From the NCBI GenBank assembly GCA_019752335.1, contig JAIEMJ010000008.1, positions 1 through 64,000 of the forward strand: a stretch of DNA of 64,000 nucleotides, in the 5' to 3' direction. Positions within the stretch are counted from its first letter, which is position 1; the number at the start of each line of letters is the position of its first letter. Positions 25,002 to 33,550 of this stretch are shown here, in pieces. Under the pieces are notes generated by a model. The model had not been told where the DNA came from. It did no database searches and was given only the letters and a program-made list of their open reading frames with translations. Position numbers and translations under genes: made by a program. The DNA is from Bryobacteraceae bacterium. Lineage in GTDB: Bacteria > Acidobacteriota > Terriglobia > Bryobacterales > Bryobacteraceae.

Positions 25002-26281
25002 ACCGCCGCACTTTCCTCGCTTCGTCCTTGGCCCTGGCCGCCGCGCCCGAGCGCCCCAATGTCGTCGTCTTCCTCTCGGACGACATGGGCTGGGCCGACC
25101 TCGGCTGCTACGGCGCGCGCGACATTCGCACGCCGCACATTGACCGTCTGGCCCGCGAAGGCGTCCGGCTGACGGACTGCTATTCCAACGGCCCCGTCTG
25201 CACGCCGACGCGCTGCGGCCTGATGACCGGCCGCTATCAGCAACGCTATGGCAAGGGCCTGGAATGGGCACTGCTGCCCAGCGACATCGACGTCGGCCTG
25301 GACCCGCGCCACACGACTCTACCGAAGCTCCTGCACGATGCCGGCTATCAGACCGCGCTTCACGGCAAGTGGCACCTGGGCCGCGAGGCTCGCTTTAATC
25401 CTCTGCACCATGGCTTCGATGAGTACTTCGGGCTCACCGGCGGCAACGTCGATATGTATTCGAAGGAAGACCGCTTCAAGAATTACGACCTCTACGAAGG
25501 CCTGGAGAAGTCGCCGCAGCAGCCGGGCTACTTAACGGAAATGCTGGCCGGGCGCGCCGAGAAGTTCATCACGGCGAACCGCGCGAAGCCGTTCTTCCTG
25601 TATGTACCCTTCAACGCCGTACATTGGCCGTTTCAAGCGCCCGGACATCCGGAGACCGTGCGCGACTTAGAGAGCTGGTACAACGGGACGCGGCTCGGCG
25701 AGTACAAGCCGATGTTGGAGGCGATGGATGCGGCCGTCGGCCGCGTGCTAGGCACTCTGGACCGCCTGCAACTGACGCGCAAGACGCTGGTGATCTTCAC
25801 CAACGACAACGGCGGCGAGCGCCTCTCCGACAGCGGGCCTTTCCGGCATCACAAAGCGACGCTGTGGGAGGGCGGCATCCGCGTGCCGGGGATTCTGCGT
25901 TGGCCGGGCCAGTTGCCGGCCGGGCGGGTCAGCCGGCAAGTGACGATGTCGATGGACCTGACGGCGACGATCGCCGCGGCGTGCGGCGTTCAGGCCGCGC
26001 CGTCCGAACCCTTCGACGGCATCGACCTGCTGCCGGTGTTTGCCGGTAAGGCGCCCGAGCGCGAACGCGACTTGTTTTGGCGCATCAATCGTCCGGGCCA
26101 GCGCGTCCGCGCCGCGCGGTCCGGCAAGTGGAAGCTGGTGCTCGACGGCAACATTATCAACCTGTATGACCTGGTGGCGGACCCCGGCGAGACGCGCGAT
26201 CTGTATACGGTTCACCCCGAGGTCGCGGACGCGCTGCGGGCCAAGTTGGATGCTTGGGAAGCCGGGTTCGCAGGCAAGTAA
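24998..26281 (+). CDS. Secreted type I sulfatase (paralogue 2)
   Basis: 427 residues, a tandem paralogue of the preceding gene. Tat-like signal MNRRTFLASSLALAAA; DDMGWADLGC; identical formylglycine box CTPTRCGLMTGR; HGKWHLG; FTNDNGG; HHKATLWEGGIRVPGI shared with copy 1. Translationally coupled through ATGA. The two differ in the substrate-side loop after GRYQQR, which may give different specificity. Confidence 0.92.
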   Translation: MNRRTFLASSLALAAAPERPNVVVFLSDDMGWADLGCYGARDIRTPHIDRLAREGVRLTDCYSNGPVCTPTRCGLMTGRYQQRYGKGLEWALLPSDIDVGLDPRHTTLPKLLHDAGYQTALHGKWHLGREARFNPLHHGFDEYFGLTGGNVDMYSKEDRFKNYDLYEGLEKSPQQPGYLTEMLAGRAEKFITANRAKPFFLYVPFNAVHWPFQAPGHPETVRDLESWYNGTRLGEYKPMLEAMDAAVGRVLGTLDRLQLTRKTLVIFTNDNGGERLSDSGPFRHHKATLWEGGIRVPGILRWPGQLPAGRVSRQVTMSMDLTATIAAACGVQAAPSEPFDGIDLLPVFAGKAPERERDLFWRINRPGQRVRAARSGKWKLVLDGNIINLYDLVADPGETRDLYTVHPEVADALRAKLDAWEAGFAGK

Positions 26282-26320
26282 GGACGGGGAAAACCATACT
26301 GTAAACTTCTGATTCTGAAC

Positions 26321-26356
26321 GACCCCCTCACTATCGTTCGGGGCTGGTTGGCGCGC
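26321..26356 (+). repeat. GACCC-type dispersed repeat, copy 3
   Basis: Third copy of the family at 22916 and 22981, 40 bases past the sulfatase stop. Centre CACTATCGTTCGGGG, ending GGTTGGCGCGC. Confidence 0.6.
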
Positions 26357-26410
26357 AGCAGTTTGGGGGTCCGTGACTACGTGGAGCGGACGGAGCGCGA
26401 ATCAGTAGCC

Positions 26411-26971
26411 TTACTCGTCCAGCCCGTAGAGGTCATCGAGCGCCAGTTCACCCGGGAAGTCCGCCAGTCGAACGGCGCCGCCGGTGAACTCGCGGACTTC
26501 CCAAGCGCCTTCCGGCCCGCGAAAGTCATGCCGCACGTGGCGCTGGGATTGGTCAATCAGCAGCAGGTGCCTGAGAGTGGGGATTTGCTGGTAGTGCTCC
26601 CGCTTGGCGCCGCGATCGTAATCGCGTGTCGATGGCGACAGGATCTCGAAGAGCAAAACCGGATTCAGCAGGCACATGCCGTCGGTATGAATCTCCCATT
26701 TGCCGCAGGCCACCCCACCATCGGCGTAAGTGTACAGGCCCGTGGCGGGGATGTAGATCCGCTGATCGCTGTTGAAAGTCTTGCATCCGCGTCCGCGGAC
26801 TAACATCCCGATCGCCAGAGCGGCATTACCGGCCAACAGGTTATGCTGCGGCGACGCACCAGCCATCGCGAATACCTCGCCGGAGAAGAACTCGTGCTTC
26901 GTGGGGCTATCGCTCTCAAAAGCCAGATACTCAGCCTCAGACCAAAGCATGCGGCGTGGAGAGTGGCTCAT
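26411..26971 (-). CDS. Uma2 family endonuclease-like protein (DUF820)
   Basis: 186 residues, full length for Uma2. WSEAEYLAFE, SPTKHEFFSGEVFAMAGAS, RIYIPATGLYTYADGGV and LLFEILSPSTRDYDRGAKREHYQQIPTL are the Uma2 core, a PD-(D/E)XK nuclease-like fold abundant in cyanobacteria and Acidobacteriota. The molecular role is unknown. A paralogue, now frameshifted, lies at 27902-28461 in the same orientation with myo-inositol oxygenase between them. Confidence 0.88.
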   Translation of the reverse strand: MSHSPRRMLWSEAEYLAFESDSPTKHEFFSGEVFAMAGASPQHNLLAGNAALAIGMLVRGRGCKTFNSDQRIYIPATGLYTYADGGVACGKWEIHTDGMCLLNPVLLFEILSPSTRDYDRGAKREHYQQIPTLRHLLLIDQSQRHVRHDFRGPEGAWEVREFTGGAVRLADFPGELALDDLYGLDE

Positions 26972-27001
26972 GATTTGTAGGGTATCAGGCCGATGGGCCA
27001 G

Positions 27002-27853
27002 CTACCAGCGCAATTCGACAGGAAAGTAGCGCGCGATCAGCTCTTCGTAGAAGGGCCGCAGCGCGTCCACATCCGGGCGCGAGTCGCTCTTGGTGTAAAG
27101 GTCAAACGGATTGAAGCGCTGCACCCACGGCAGCATCTGGGCGTCGTGGGCGTTGGTGAGGTGCGCGTAGGCGCCTTCGCGATGCCACGGGTAACACGAG
27201 TGATAGCGGATCATGGCGATGGCTTCGGCCGGCAGATGATCGCGCACCACCATCGACAGATATTCGTCGTGGCCCCAGGAGAGATGCACTTGGTCGAGCC
27301 CCACGTGTGGCTCGTAGATGCCATTGAGCGTCTGGTACTTCGCGACGTTGCGGTCCGGGTTGGCCTCGAAAAATTCCGGGTAGACAATCCTCGGGCTCCA
27401 AGCGCAGCCCACCGGGAACGTATCGCCGACCACGGCCCACTGCGGTTCACCGAAGAGGCAGAGAATCTTGCCCAGGTCATGAATCAGCCCCGTCAGCACC
27501 ATCCAGTCGGGCTCGCCCGCGGCCCGGATGGCTTCGGCCGTCTGGACGCAATGCTCAATCTGCGAAAGGTCCGTGTCGGGGTCGCTCTCGTCGACCAGGG
27601 TATTCAGATACTCGAGCGCCTGCCAGATGCCCATGCGTCGCCGGTCGAGCGAGCCATACTCGCGCTTCTTGCTGAGCACGAAGTCCAGCGTCTGGTGCGT
27701 ATGATTTTGGCGGTAGAACTCGCGGACCCCAGGCGGCGTCGCGTCGGTGTATTGGCGGAAGGAATCCTTGGGCTTGTTGGGGTCGTAACGATCGCGGACG
27801 TGATCGTCCCAGTCTTCGAGCGAAGCGAGGGGTTGGTCAATTGCGGGCACCAT
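27002..27853 (-). CDS. Inositol oxygenase (MIOX-like)
   Basis: 283 residues. It matches the eukaryotic-type myo-inositol oxygenase pattern throughout: [26 protein letters not shown], and all di-iron ligands: His in [14 protein letters not shown] in LIHDLGK, His in WGHDEY, His in RYHSCYPWH, and Asp in [11 protein letters not shown]. The enzyme cleaves myo-inositol to D-glucuronate with O2. No other inositol or glucuronate gene is adjacent. ATG 27853 gives MVPAIDQ; a GTG at 27883 is possible, and neither has a clear ribosome site. Confidence 0.9.
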   Translation of the reverse strand: MVPAIDQPLASLEDWDDHVRDRYDPNKPKDSFRQYTDATPPGVREFYRQNHTHQTLDFVLSKKREYGSLDRRRMGIWQALEYLNTLVDESDPDTDLSQIEHCVQTAEAIRAAGEPDWMVLTGLIHDLGKILCLFGEPQWAVVGDTFPVGCAWSPRIVYPEFFEANPDRNVAKYQTLNGIYEPHVGLDQVHLSWGHDEYLSMVVRDHLPAEAIAMIRYHSCYPWHREGAYAHLTNAHDAQMLPWVQRFNPFDLYTKSDSRPDVDALRPFYEELIARYFPVELRW

Positions 27854-27901
27854 GCTTTTTTCAGTATGCGCCTGCTTGCACACGATTGCAAGAAGAAAAG
27901 C

Positions 27902-28461
27902 CTACTCGTCCAGCCGATAGAGATCTTCGAGCAAGAGTTCACCGGCAAAGTCCGCCAACGCGATGCCGCCGCCAGTGAACTCGCGGACTTCCCAAGCGCC
28001 CTCTGGCCCGCGAAAGACATGCTGGACCTGGCGCTCGGACTGGTGAATCAACAGCAGGTGCCGTAGCGTGGGAATCTGCTGGTAGTGCTCCCGCTTGGCG
28101 CCGCTATCGTAGTCGCGCGTCGAAGGCGAAAGGACCTCGAAGAGCAACACCGGATTCAGCAGGCACATGCCGTCCGGGTGGATCTCCCACTTACCGCAAA
28201 AGCCCCCCCGTCCGCGTACGTATACAGGCCAGTCGCGGCAAGATAGATGCGCTGATCGCTGTTAAATGTCTCGTAACCTCGCCCGCGAGTAAGTTGTACC
28301 AAAGCCGCCGCGGTATTGGTGGCCACCAGGCTATGCAGCGGCGACGCCCCAACCATGGCAAAGATCTCGCCGGACAAGAACTCGTGCTTCGTGGGGCTAT
28401 GGCTCTCAAAGGCAAGGTACTCAGCCTCGGACCAATGCATACGGCGGGGTGAGAGGCTCAT
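27902..28461 (-). pseudogene. Frameshifted Uma2 paralogue
   Basis: The N-terminal half (28461 to about 28203) reads MSLSPRRMHWSEAEYLAFE...TGLYTYADGG. At a run of seven G's (minus strand, 28203-28209) the frame shifts by one base; the remainder FCGKWEIHPDGMCLLNPVLL...LEDLYRLDE continues in another frame to 27902. Compared with the intact copy at 26411-26971, one base is missing between YADGG and CGKW. It could be a true pseudogene, a phase-variable tract or a sequencing error. Confidence 0.8.
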
Positions 28462-28496
28462 GTTGACAGGTTATCAAGCCGGTCGTAACGAAAAAC

Positions 28497-28596
28497 GCCT
28501 CTCCCGGAGGGTCGTGGCTCGGCGGGCGAAGAGAAACGGGTCGTAAGCGAACCCTGAGTCAACTTCTTACCGAACCCCGACCCTTGCGGGAGAGGC
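28497..28596. repeat. Imperfect long inverted repeat (MITE-like or large hairpin)
   Basis: Arms of about 26 bases: 28497-28522 (GCCTCTCCCG, GGGTCG, CTCGG) and 28570-28596, which read backwards as GCCTCTCCCGCAAGGGTCGG and TTCGG. The centre of about 47 bases is not obviously coding. It lies between the Uma2 pseudogene and the pilin gene. Confidence 0.55.
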
Positions 28597-28624
28597 TTGT
28601 GCGCTCTGCTCTGTCGATCCGTTC

Positions 28625-28807
28625 TTAGGCCCCTGAGCCTATGGAGGCGGCCACCACTAGATAACGGCTGAATTGCCCAGCCATCTGGCTCGCTTGCGCC
28701 ACTAGCTCCGGCATAATCGCGCCGGCGGCCATGGCCACCACGCCAGCCATCAATCCATACTCCACAAGATCGATCTTGATTTCGCCCTCAACCCGTCTGT
28801 TTTTCAT
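28625..28807 (-). CDS. Flp-type IVb pilin-like small protein
   Basis: 60 residues with a strong ribosome site (AAGGAGGG). The LVEYGLMAGVVAMAAGAIMPEL segment, here cited in its first part LVEYGLMAGVVAMAAG, is the hydrophobic helix of Flp pilins, which assemble Tad pili. In Flp pilins the prepilin peptidase cuts after a Gly six residues before the Tyr of EY; here that position is Lys (K-IDLVEY). No tad/cpa assembly genes are near. It is either an orphan pilin served from elsewhere or a diverged membrane peptide. Confidence 0.7.
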   Translation of the reverse strand: MKNRRVEGEIKIDLVEYGLMAGVVAMAAGAIMPELVAQASQMAGQFSRYLVVAASIGSGA

Positions 28808-28932
28808 GATCTGCTGCCCTCCTTGATTTACAGTCTACGTCTAGGGGCTGGAGGATTGAAAGGGCAAATGGCACCTAGGAGGGATCTAATTACCGGTGCG
28901 AAAGTCCGGGCAGGATACTAGAACTACCTTCG

Positions 28933-30132
28933 TCAATCGACTACCGCCGCCACCGACATCGCCACAAAGGCATTCTTTTCATCGCTGCCGCCTTCGCGAT
29001 GAATCATAAAGATGCCGATCATGTCCCGCTTTGGGTCCAGGAAGCAGTAAGTACCATAGCGTCCGCCGTGGCCGTAAGTGCCCGCGGAGAGCAGCGTCAG
29101 CGCGGCGGCGGGGTCGCGCAAGTAAGTCCAGCCGAGTGCCGCGCTCATGCCTGCGGCAGCGCCTGGCAACACGCCGGTGTGGTTCGCCGTCATTAAATCC
29201 ACCGTGGCCTTCGATACGATCCGTACCCCGTCCAACTGCCCACCATTCAGCATCATTTGATACAGGCGGAATAAGTCCGCCACGGTGGAATAGAGTCCGC
29301 CTTCCGGCAAAGGATACTTCGCGCCGTCACGGAACTTCATGGCCCCTTCGCCTAAAGGGTCAGAAGTATAGGGAATCGTCTTGCCGTCCTTCACCACGTA
29401 AGCCACCGGCATCCGGTGCCATTTCTCCTTCGGCGGATAAATGTAAGTGTCCACCATGCCGAGCGGCGCGAAAATCCGCGTGGCGAGAAACTTCTCGAAC
29501 GCCATCCCGCTCTTTACCTCAATTAAGCGCGCCAAGGCCGCGATGCCCGTATTCGAGTAACTCCAGCGCGTGCCGGGATCGAATAACAACGGCTGCTGAC
29601 TTTCCACTAGTACTACTTCCGCCAAGGTTTTGTGTAAGGCGCCGTGTAACTCGCCGATCCCGGGCGGCGGGTTCAGAATCATACCGGACGTATGAGTCAT
29701 CAGGTCGCGCAGCGTCACCAGCCGCGCGGGCTTGCGCAAGGTAGTTCCGTCGAGCACTTGCTGGCCGCGAAACTCGGGCAGGTGTTTCTCGATGGGGTCA
29801 GCCAGATTCACCAGCCCTTCTTCCTGCAGCATCATCACGCCCAGGCAAACGACGGGCTTGGTCATCGAATGCAGTTGAAACATGGCGTCGGCCTGAATGG
29901 CTTTTTTGCTGGCGAAATCGGTATAGCCGACGGCGTCGATGGCGGCGACATGCCCGTGCCGGGCCACCAGCGTCACCATCCCGGCCGCTTTGCCTTCGTC
30001 CACAAAGGTCTTCAGGCGGGCGGGGATCAGCGCGAGCCGCGCGGGGTCCAGCCCGGTCTTCTTGACGTCGGTGACGATGGCGGGCTCCGCGTGGAGCAGG
30101 CAGGCGAGCAAAATCGGCAATAGATAACGCAT
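28933..30132 (-). CDS. Secreted serine hydrolase, beta-lactamase / class C-like esterase family
   Basis: 399 residues, signal peptide MRYLLPILLACLLHA. The nucleophile motif is SMTK (Ser about 89, Lys about 92), the second motif YSNTG, and the third a His-Gly-Gly in YGHGGRYGT in place of KTG. That combination fits class C-like esterases, D-aminopeptidases and EstB-type enzymes rather than true beta-lactamases. Substrate unknown. It is 12 bases downstream of the flippase-like gene, in the same direction. Confidence 0.88.
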   Translation of the reverse strand: MRYLLPILLACLLHAEPAIVTDVKKTGLDPARLALIPARLKTFVDEGKAAGMVTLVARHGHVAAIDAVGYTDFASKKAIQADAMFQLHSMTKPVVCLGVMMLQEEGLVNLADPIEKHLPEFRGQQVLDGTTLRKPARLVTLRDLMTHTSGMILNPPPGIGELHGALHKTLAEVVLVESQQPLLFDPGTRWSYSNTGIAALARLIEVKSGMAFEKFLATRIFAPLGMVDTYIYPPKEKWHRMPVAYVVKDGKTIPYTSDPLGEGAMKFRDGAKYPLPEGGLYSTVADLFRLYQMMLNGGQLDGVRIVSKATVDLMTANHTGVLPGAAAGMSAALGWTYLRDPAAALTLLSAGTYGHGGRYGTYCFLDPKRDMIGIFMIHREGGSDEKNAFVAMSVAAVVD

Positions 30133-30144
30133 GGCGTCCCGATT

Positions 30145-31185
30145 TTATCGCACACCCTGTGCTTGCCGTTGCAACTCGCGCAGCTTCAGGCCCGTCAGCG
30201 CCATGGCGACAAAGCCCCCGAACAACAGGGGCAACGTCACCAGTCCCCACAGTAGGAACGAGAAGCGCTTCGCCAAGGCCTGGTCGGCAATGAAGAGCGT
30301 CAGCGCCTGCGCGGCGAGCAACTGGAACGTGCCGAGGTTGCCCGGCGCGCTGGGAACCACCGTCCCCAACCGCAGCACCACCGTTACCACCGCCGCCATG
30401 CCGAGCCCGCTCGCCGTCTCCGACTCCAGCCGGAAGGCGCGAATCAATGCATACACCGGGCCCACCTGTAAGAGCAAGTAAGGCAGGCTCGCCAAAAAAG
30501 CCCAGTAAAACGACTTCGACTTCCCCATCGCATGCAAGTCATGAATCAGCCGCACCAGCCCCGGCCACTTCGCCACCAAGCGCTCTGACCAACGCCGCGC
30601 CACGAACACCGTCACCAGCAGGCCCACCAGCACCAGCACCAACAGGCTGAGGATCCAGGCGAAATGACCCACAAAAGCTGGCAATGGCGTGAAAATGGCC
30701 GTCAGCGCGAAGAAGAGAATCAGCCAGACGCCATCGAAGATGCGCTCCACCAGGGCGCTCGAAAGCACCACCGGCAGCGGCACCTTCGCCCAGCGGTTCA
30801 GCAGATAGCAGCGGATCACCTCGCCCGTGCGAAAGGGGAGAATCTCGTTGGCGAAGAGGCCGACGTAGATGGCCCGAATGGTTTGCGTCACCCGCAAGTT
30901 GGCAATCGGCGAAAGCAGGATCCGCCAGCGCCAGCCTTGCACGCAGTAGACGAGGATGTCAGCGGCGGCGCCGGCGCACACCCAGCGCCAGTCCAGGGTG
31001 CGCAGTTCGTGCGAGAGCTTGGAAATCTCGCTGTCGCTGAGCGCCCACCACAGGCAGCCGATGGAAGCCAGGTTCGCGAACACGATCAGCGCGCGCATCC
31101 CGGGCGAAGCCCCGGCCCACATGCCAGAAGGTGTTTGTGAACTTTCGTTCGTCAACTTCCATGATAGCTGCCTGAGGCGGTGCAT
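30145..31185 (-). CDS. YbhN/UPF0104 flippase-like integral membrane protein
   Basis: 346 residues with about eight hydrophobic helices. The conserved PFRTGEVIRCYLL and PSAPGNLGTFQ mark the lysylphosphatidylglycerol-synthase-type transmembrane domain (YbhN family) without the catalytic domain. Such proteins are linked to lipid or lipid-linked sugar translocation. ATG 31185 has AGGATA upstream; ATG 31122 is an alternative that starts just before the first helix. The gene diverges from the fatty-acid oxidation gene with only about 20 bases between starts. Confidence 0.82.
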   Translation of the reverse strand: MHRLRQLSWKLTNESSQTPSGMWAGASPGMRALIVFANLASIGCLWWALSDSEISKLSHELRTLDWRWVCAGAAADILVYCVQGWRWRILLSPIANLRVTQTIRAIYVGLFANEILPFRTGEVIRCYLLNRWAKVPLPVVLSSALVERIFDGVWLILFFALTAIFTPLPAFVGHFAWILSLLVLVLVGLLVTVFVARRWSERLVAKWPGLVRLIHDLHAMGKSKSFYWAFLASLPYLLLQVGPVYALIRAFRLESETASGLGMAAVVTVVLRLGTVVPSAPGNLGTFQLLAAQALTLFIADQALAKRFSFLLWGLVTLPLLFGGFVAMALTGLKLRELQRQAQGVR

Positions 31186-31205
31186 CGAGTATCCTGGTGA
31201 AGGCT

Positions 31206-33527
31206 ATGTCCCAACTCCCAGTTCGAGCGATCCAAAGAGTGGCCGTTCTCGGCGCCGGCACCATGGGTTCGCGAATCGCCGCCCACTTCGCCAACGCGCA
31301 AGTCTCGGTCTTGTTGTTAGACCTCACGGCCGCCGCCGCGCAACGCGGTTTGGACGCGGCACTCAAAGGCAAGCCCGCCGCGCTCTACACCGCCGCCGGT
31401 GCACCGCTGATTTCCGTCGGCGGCTTCGACACCGGCCTGCCCGGCCTGGCCAACTGTGATTGGATTCTGGAGGCCGTCACCGAGAGCCTCGAGATCAAGC
31501 GCCAACTGTGGCCGCGCGTCTTGGAGTACGCGCCCGCCCACGCGATTCTGTCGTCGAATACCAGCGGCATTCCGCTGCGCGCCATCGCCGAGGGCTGGCC
31601 CGCCGACGCCCGCCGGCGCTTTCTCGGCACCCACTTCTTCAATCCGCCGCGCTACCTGCACCTCCTCGAAGTGATCCCCGGCCCCGACACCGATCCCTTC
31701 CTACTGCAGGACGTGATTCGCTACGGCGACCAGCGTTTGGGCAAGGGCGTCGTGCTCTGCAAGGACACGCCGAACTTCATCGCCAACCGCATCGGTAGCT
31801 TCTTCGGCTCCACGGTTTACAAGCACATGGTGGAGGGCGACTACACGATTGAAGAGGTGGACGCCCTCACCGGCTCGCTGATCGGCCTGCCCAACACCGC
31901 CACCTTCCGCCTGTGCGATCTGGTGGGCCTGGACATCTGGGCCAACGTCAACGGGAACCTATACCACGCCGTGCCGGACGACCCCTGGCGGGATCGCTTT
32001 CAGGTGCCGCCGTTCTTGCAGGGTATGCTCGATCGCGGCTGGTTGGGCGACAAATCTGGCCAGGGCTTCTATCAGCGCGTCGGACCCCAACGCGAGATCC
32101 AGGCCATCGACTGGAAGACCTTTGAGTATCATCCGGCCGCCCGTCCGAAGCTCGCCGACGCCGAGGCCGTCAAGCCCGTGGAGGACCTGGCCGAACGCCT
32201 GCGCGCCCTGGTCGCGAGCCCCGGCCGCGGCGGCACTTTCGTCTGGAAGGTCCTCAGCGACCACCTGCTCTACGCCGCCGAGCGCGTCCCCGAAATCTCC
32301 GACCGTTTGGTGGAAATCGACCGCGCCATGCGCTGGGGCTACGCCAACAAGCTCGGCCCGTTCGAGCTGTGGGACGCGCTCGGCTTCGAAACCACCGCCC
32401 GCCGCCTGGAACGCGAAGGCCGTCCTTTGCCGGACAACGTCGTGCGCATGCTGGAAGCCGGCGCCAAGAGCTTCTATCGCGCCGCCGACGCGAGTCAACG
32501 GCCCCGCACCGAATACTTCGACTTCGGTACGAACCACTACGCCACGCTCGATCCGCCGCCCGGGGCGATCTCCCTGGCGCACACGAAACGTGCCCGCGGC
32601 GTGGTGAAGCGCAATGCCGGCGCATCCTTGATTGACTTGGGCGACGGCGTCCTCGCGATCGAATTCCATTCGAAGATGAACGCCATCGCCGAAGACGCGC
32701 TCTCCATGATCTACGCCGGCCTCGAAGAGACGAAGCGCAACTTCGCGGCGACCGTGATTGCGAACGAAGGCGACAATTTCTCGGTCGGCGCGAATCTGGT
32801 GATGGCCCTCGCCGCGGCGCAAGACGAAGAGTGGGACGAAATCGACCTGGCCATTCGCCGCTTTCAACAAGCGACGATGGCCATCAAGTACGCGGCCAAG
32901 CCCGTGGTGGCCGCGCCCTTCGGACGCGCCTTGGGCGGCGGCTGCGAGATCGCGCTGCACGCCACGCGCTGCCAGTCCGCTGCCGAGTTGTACATCGGTC
33001 TGGTGGAAGTCGGCGTGGGGCTCATCCCCGGCGCCGGTGGCTGCAAGGAGTTACTCCTGCGCTTGAAGGACGTCCGCAAGGTCTTCGAAACGATCGGTTT
33101 GGCTAAGGTCTCCACCTCGGCGGCCGACGCGCAACAATTGGGCCTGCTGCATAAGCTGGACGGGATTTCGATGAATCACGACCGGTTGATTGACGACGCC
33201 AAGTCCCTGGCCCTCTCGTTGGTCCCGGCTTACTCGCCCGGCTCGCCGCGCACGGACATCCAACTCAGCGGCGAAGCGGGCTATAGCCGCTTGAAGCTCG
33301 GCTTGTGGTCCATGCGGCAGGGCGGTTACGCGACGGACCACGACGTCGTGGTGGGCGAGAAGTTGGCCCGCGTACTCACCGGCGGTCCGCTGACCGGCGC
33401 GCCGGTGGTTTCCGAGCAACAGATGCTCGACTTCGAACGCGAAGCCTTCTTGAGTCTGCTCGGGCACCGGGCGACGCAGCAGCGCATGGCCCATATGTTG
33501 AAGACCGGCAAGCCGCTGCGGAACTAG
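31206..33527 (+). CDS. 3-hydroxyacyl-CoA dehydrogenase / enoyl-CoA hydratase fusion (FadN/FadB-like)
   Basis: 773 residues. The N-terminal HAD part has the NAD loop VLGAGTMGSRIAAHFA (about 13-28), SSNTSGIPL and GTHFFNPPRYLHLLE. The C-terminal half is an enoyl-CoA hydratase with GANLVMAL, GRALGGGCEIALH and the Glu in GLVEVGVGLIPGAGG. HAD before ECH is the FadN order, reversed relative to E. coli FadB. It carries out two steps of fatty-acid beta-oxidation and is followed by its thiolase partner. ATG 31206 is preferred; a GTG at 31197 is possible. Confidence 0.9.
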   Translation: MSQLPVRAIQRVAVLGAGTMGSRIAAHFANAQVSVLLLDLTAAAAQRGLDAALKGKPAALYTAAGAPLISVGGFDTGLPGLANCDWILEAVTESLEIKRQLWPRVLEYAPAHAILSSNTSGIPLRAIAEGWPADARRRFLGTHFFNPPRYLHLLEVIPGPDTDPFLLQDVIRYGDQRLGKGVVLCKDTPNFIANRIGSFFGSTVYKHMVEGDYTIEEVDALTGSLIGLPNTATFRLCDLVGLDIWANVNGNLYHAVPDDPWRDRFQVPPFLQGMLDRGWLGDKSGQGFYQRVGPQREIQAIDWKTFEYHPAARPKLADAEAVKPVEDLAERLRALVASPGRGGTFVWKVLSDHLLYAAERVPEISDRLVEIDRAMRWGYANKLGPFELWDALGFETTARRLEREGRPLPDNVVRMLEAGAKSFYRAADASQRPRTEYFDFGTNHYATLDPPPGAISLAHTKRARGVVKRNAGASLIDLGDGVLAIEFHSKMNAIAEDALSMIYAGLEETKRNFAATVIANEGDNFSVGANLVMALAAAQDEEWDEIDLAIRRFQQATMAIKYAAKPVVAAPFGRALGGGCEIALHATRCQSAAELYIGLVEVGVGLIPGAGGCKELLLRLKDVRKVFETIGLAKVSTSAADAQQLGLLHKLDGISMNHDRLIDDAKSLALSLVPAYSPGSPRTDIQLSGEAGYSRLKLGLWSMRQGGYATDHDVVVGEKLARVLTGGPLTGAPVVSEQQMLDFEREAFLSLLGHRATQQRMAHMLKTGKPLRN

Positions 33528-33550
33528 TTCAGGAAAAAGGATTCTCTCCC

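Noticed and set aside
26993-28066. Long plus-strand open frame across the inositol oxygenase gene
   Set aside because: The minus strand encodes all MIOX di-iron ligands; the plus frame has no recognised motif.
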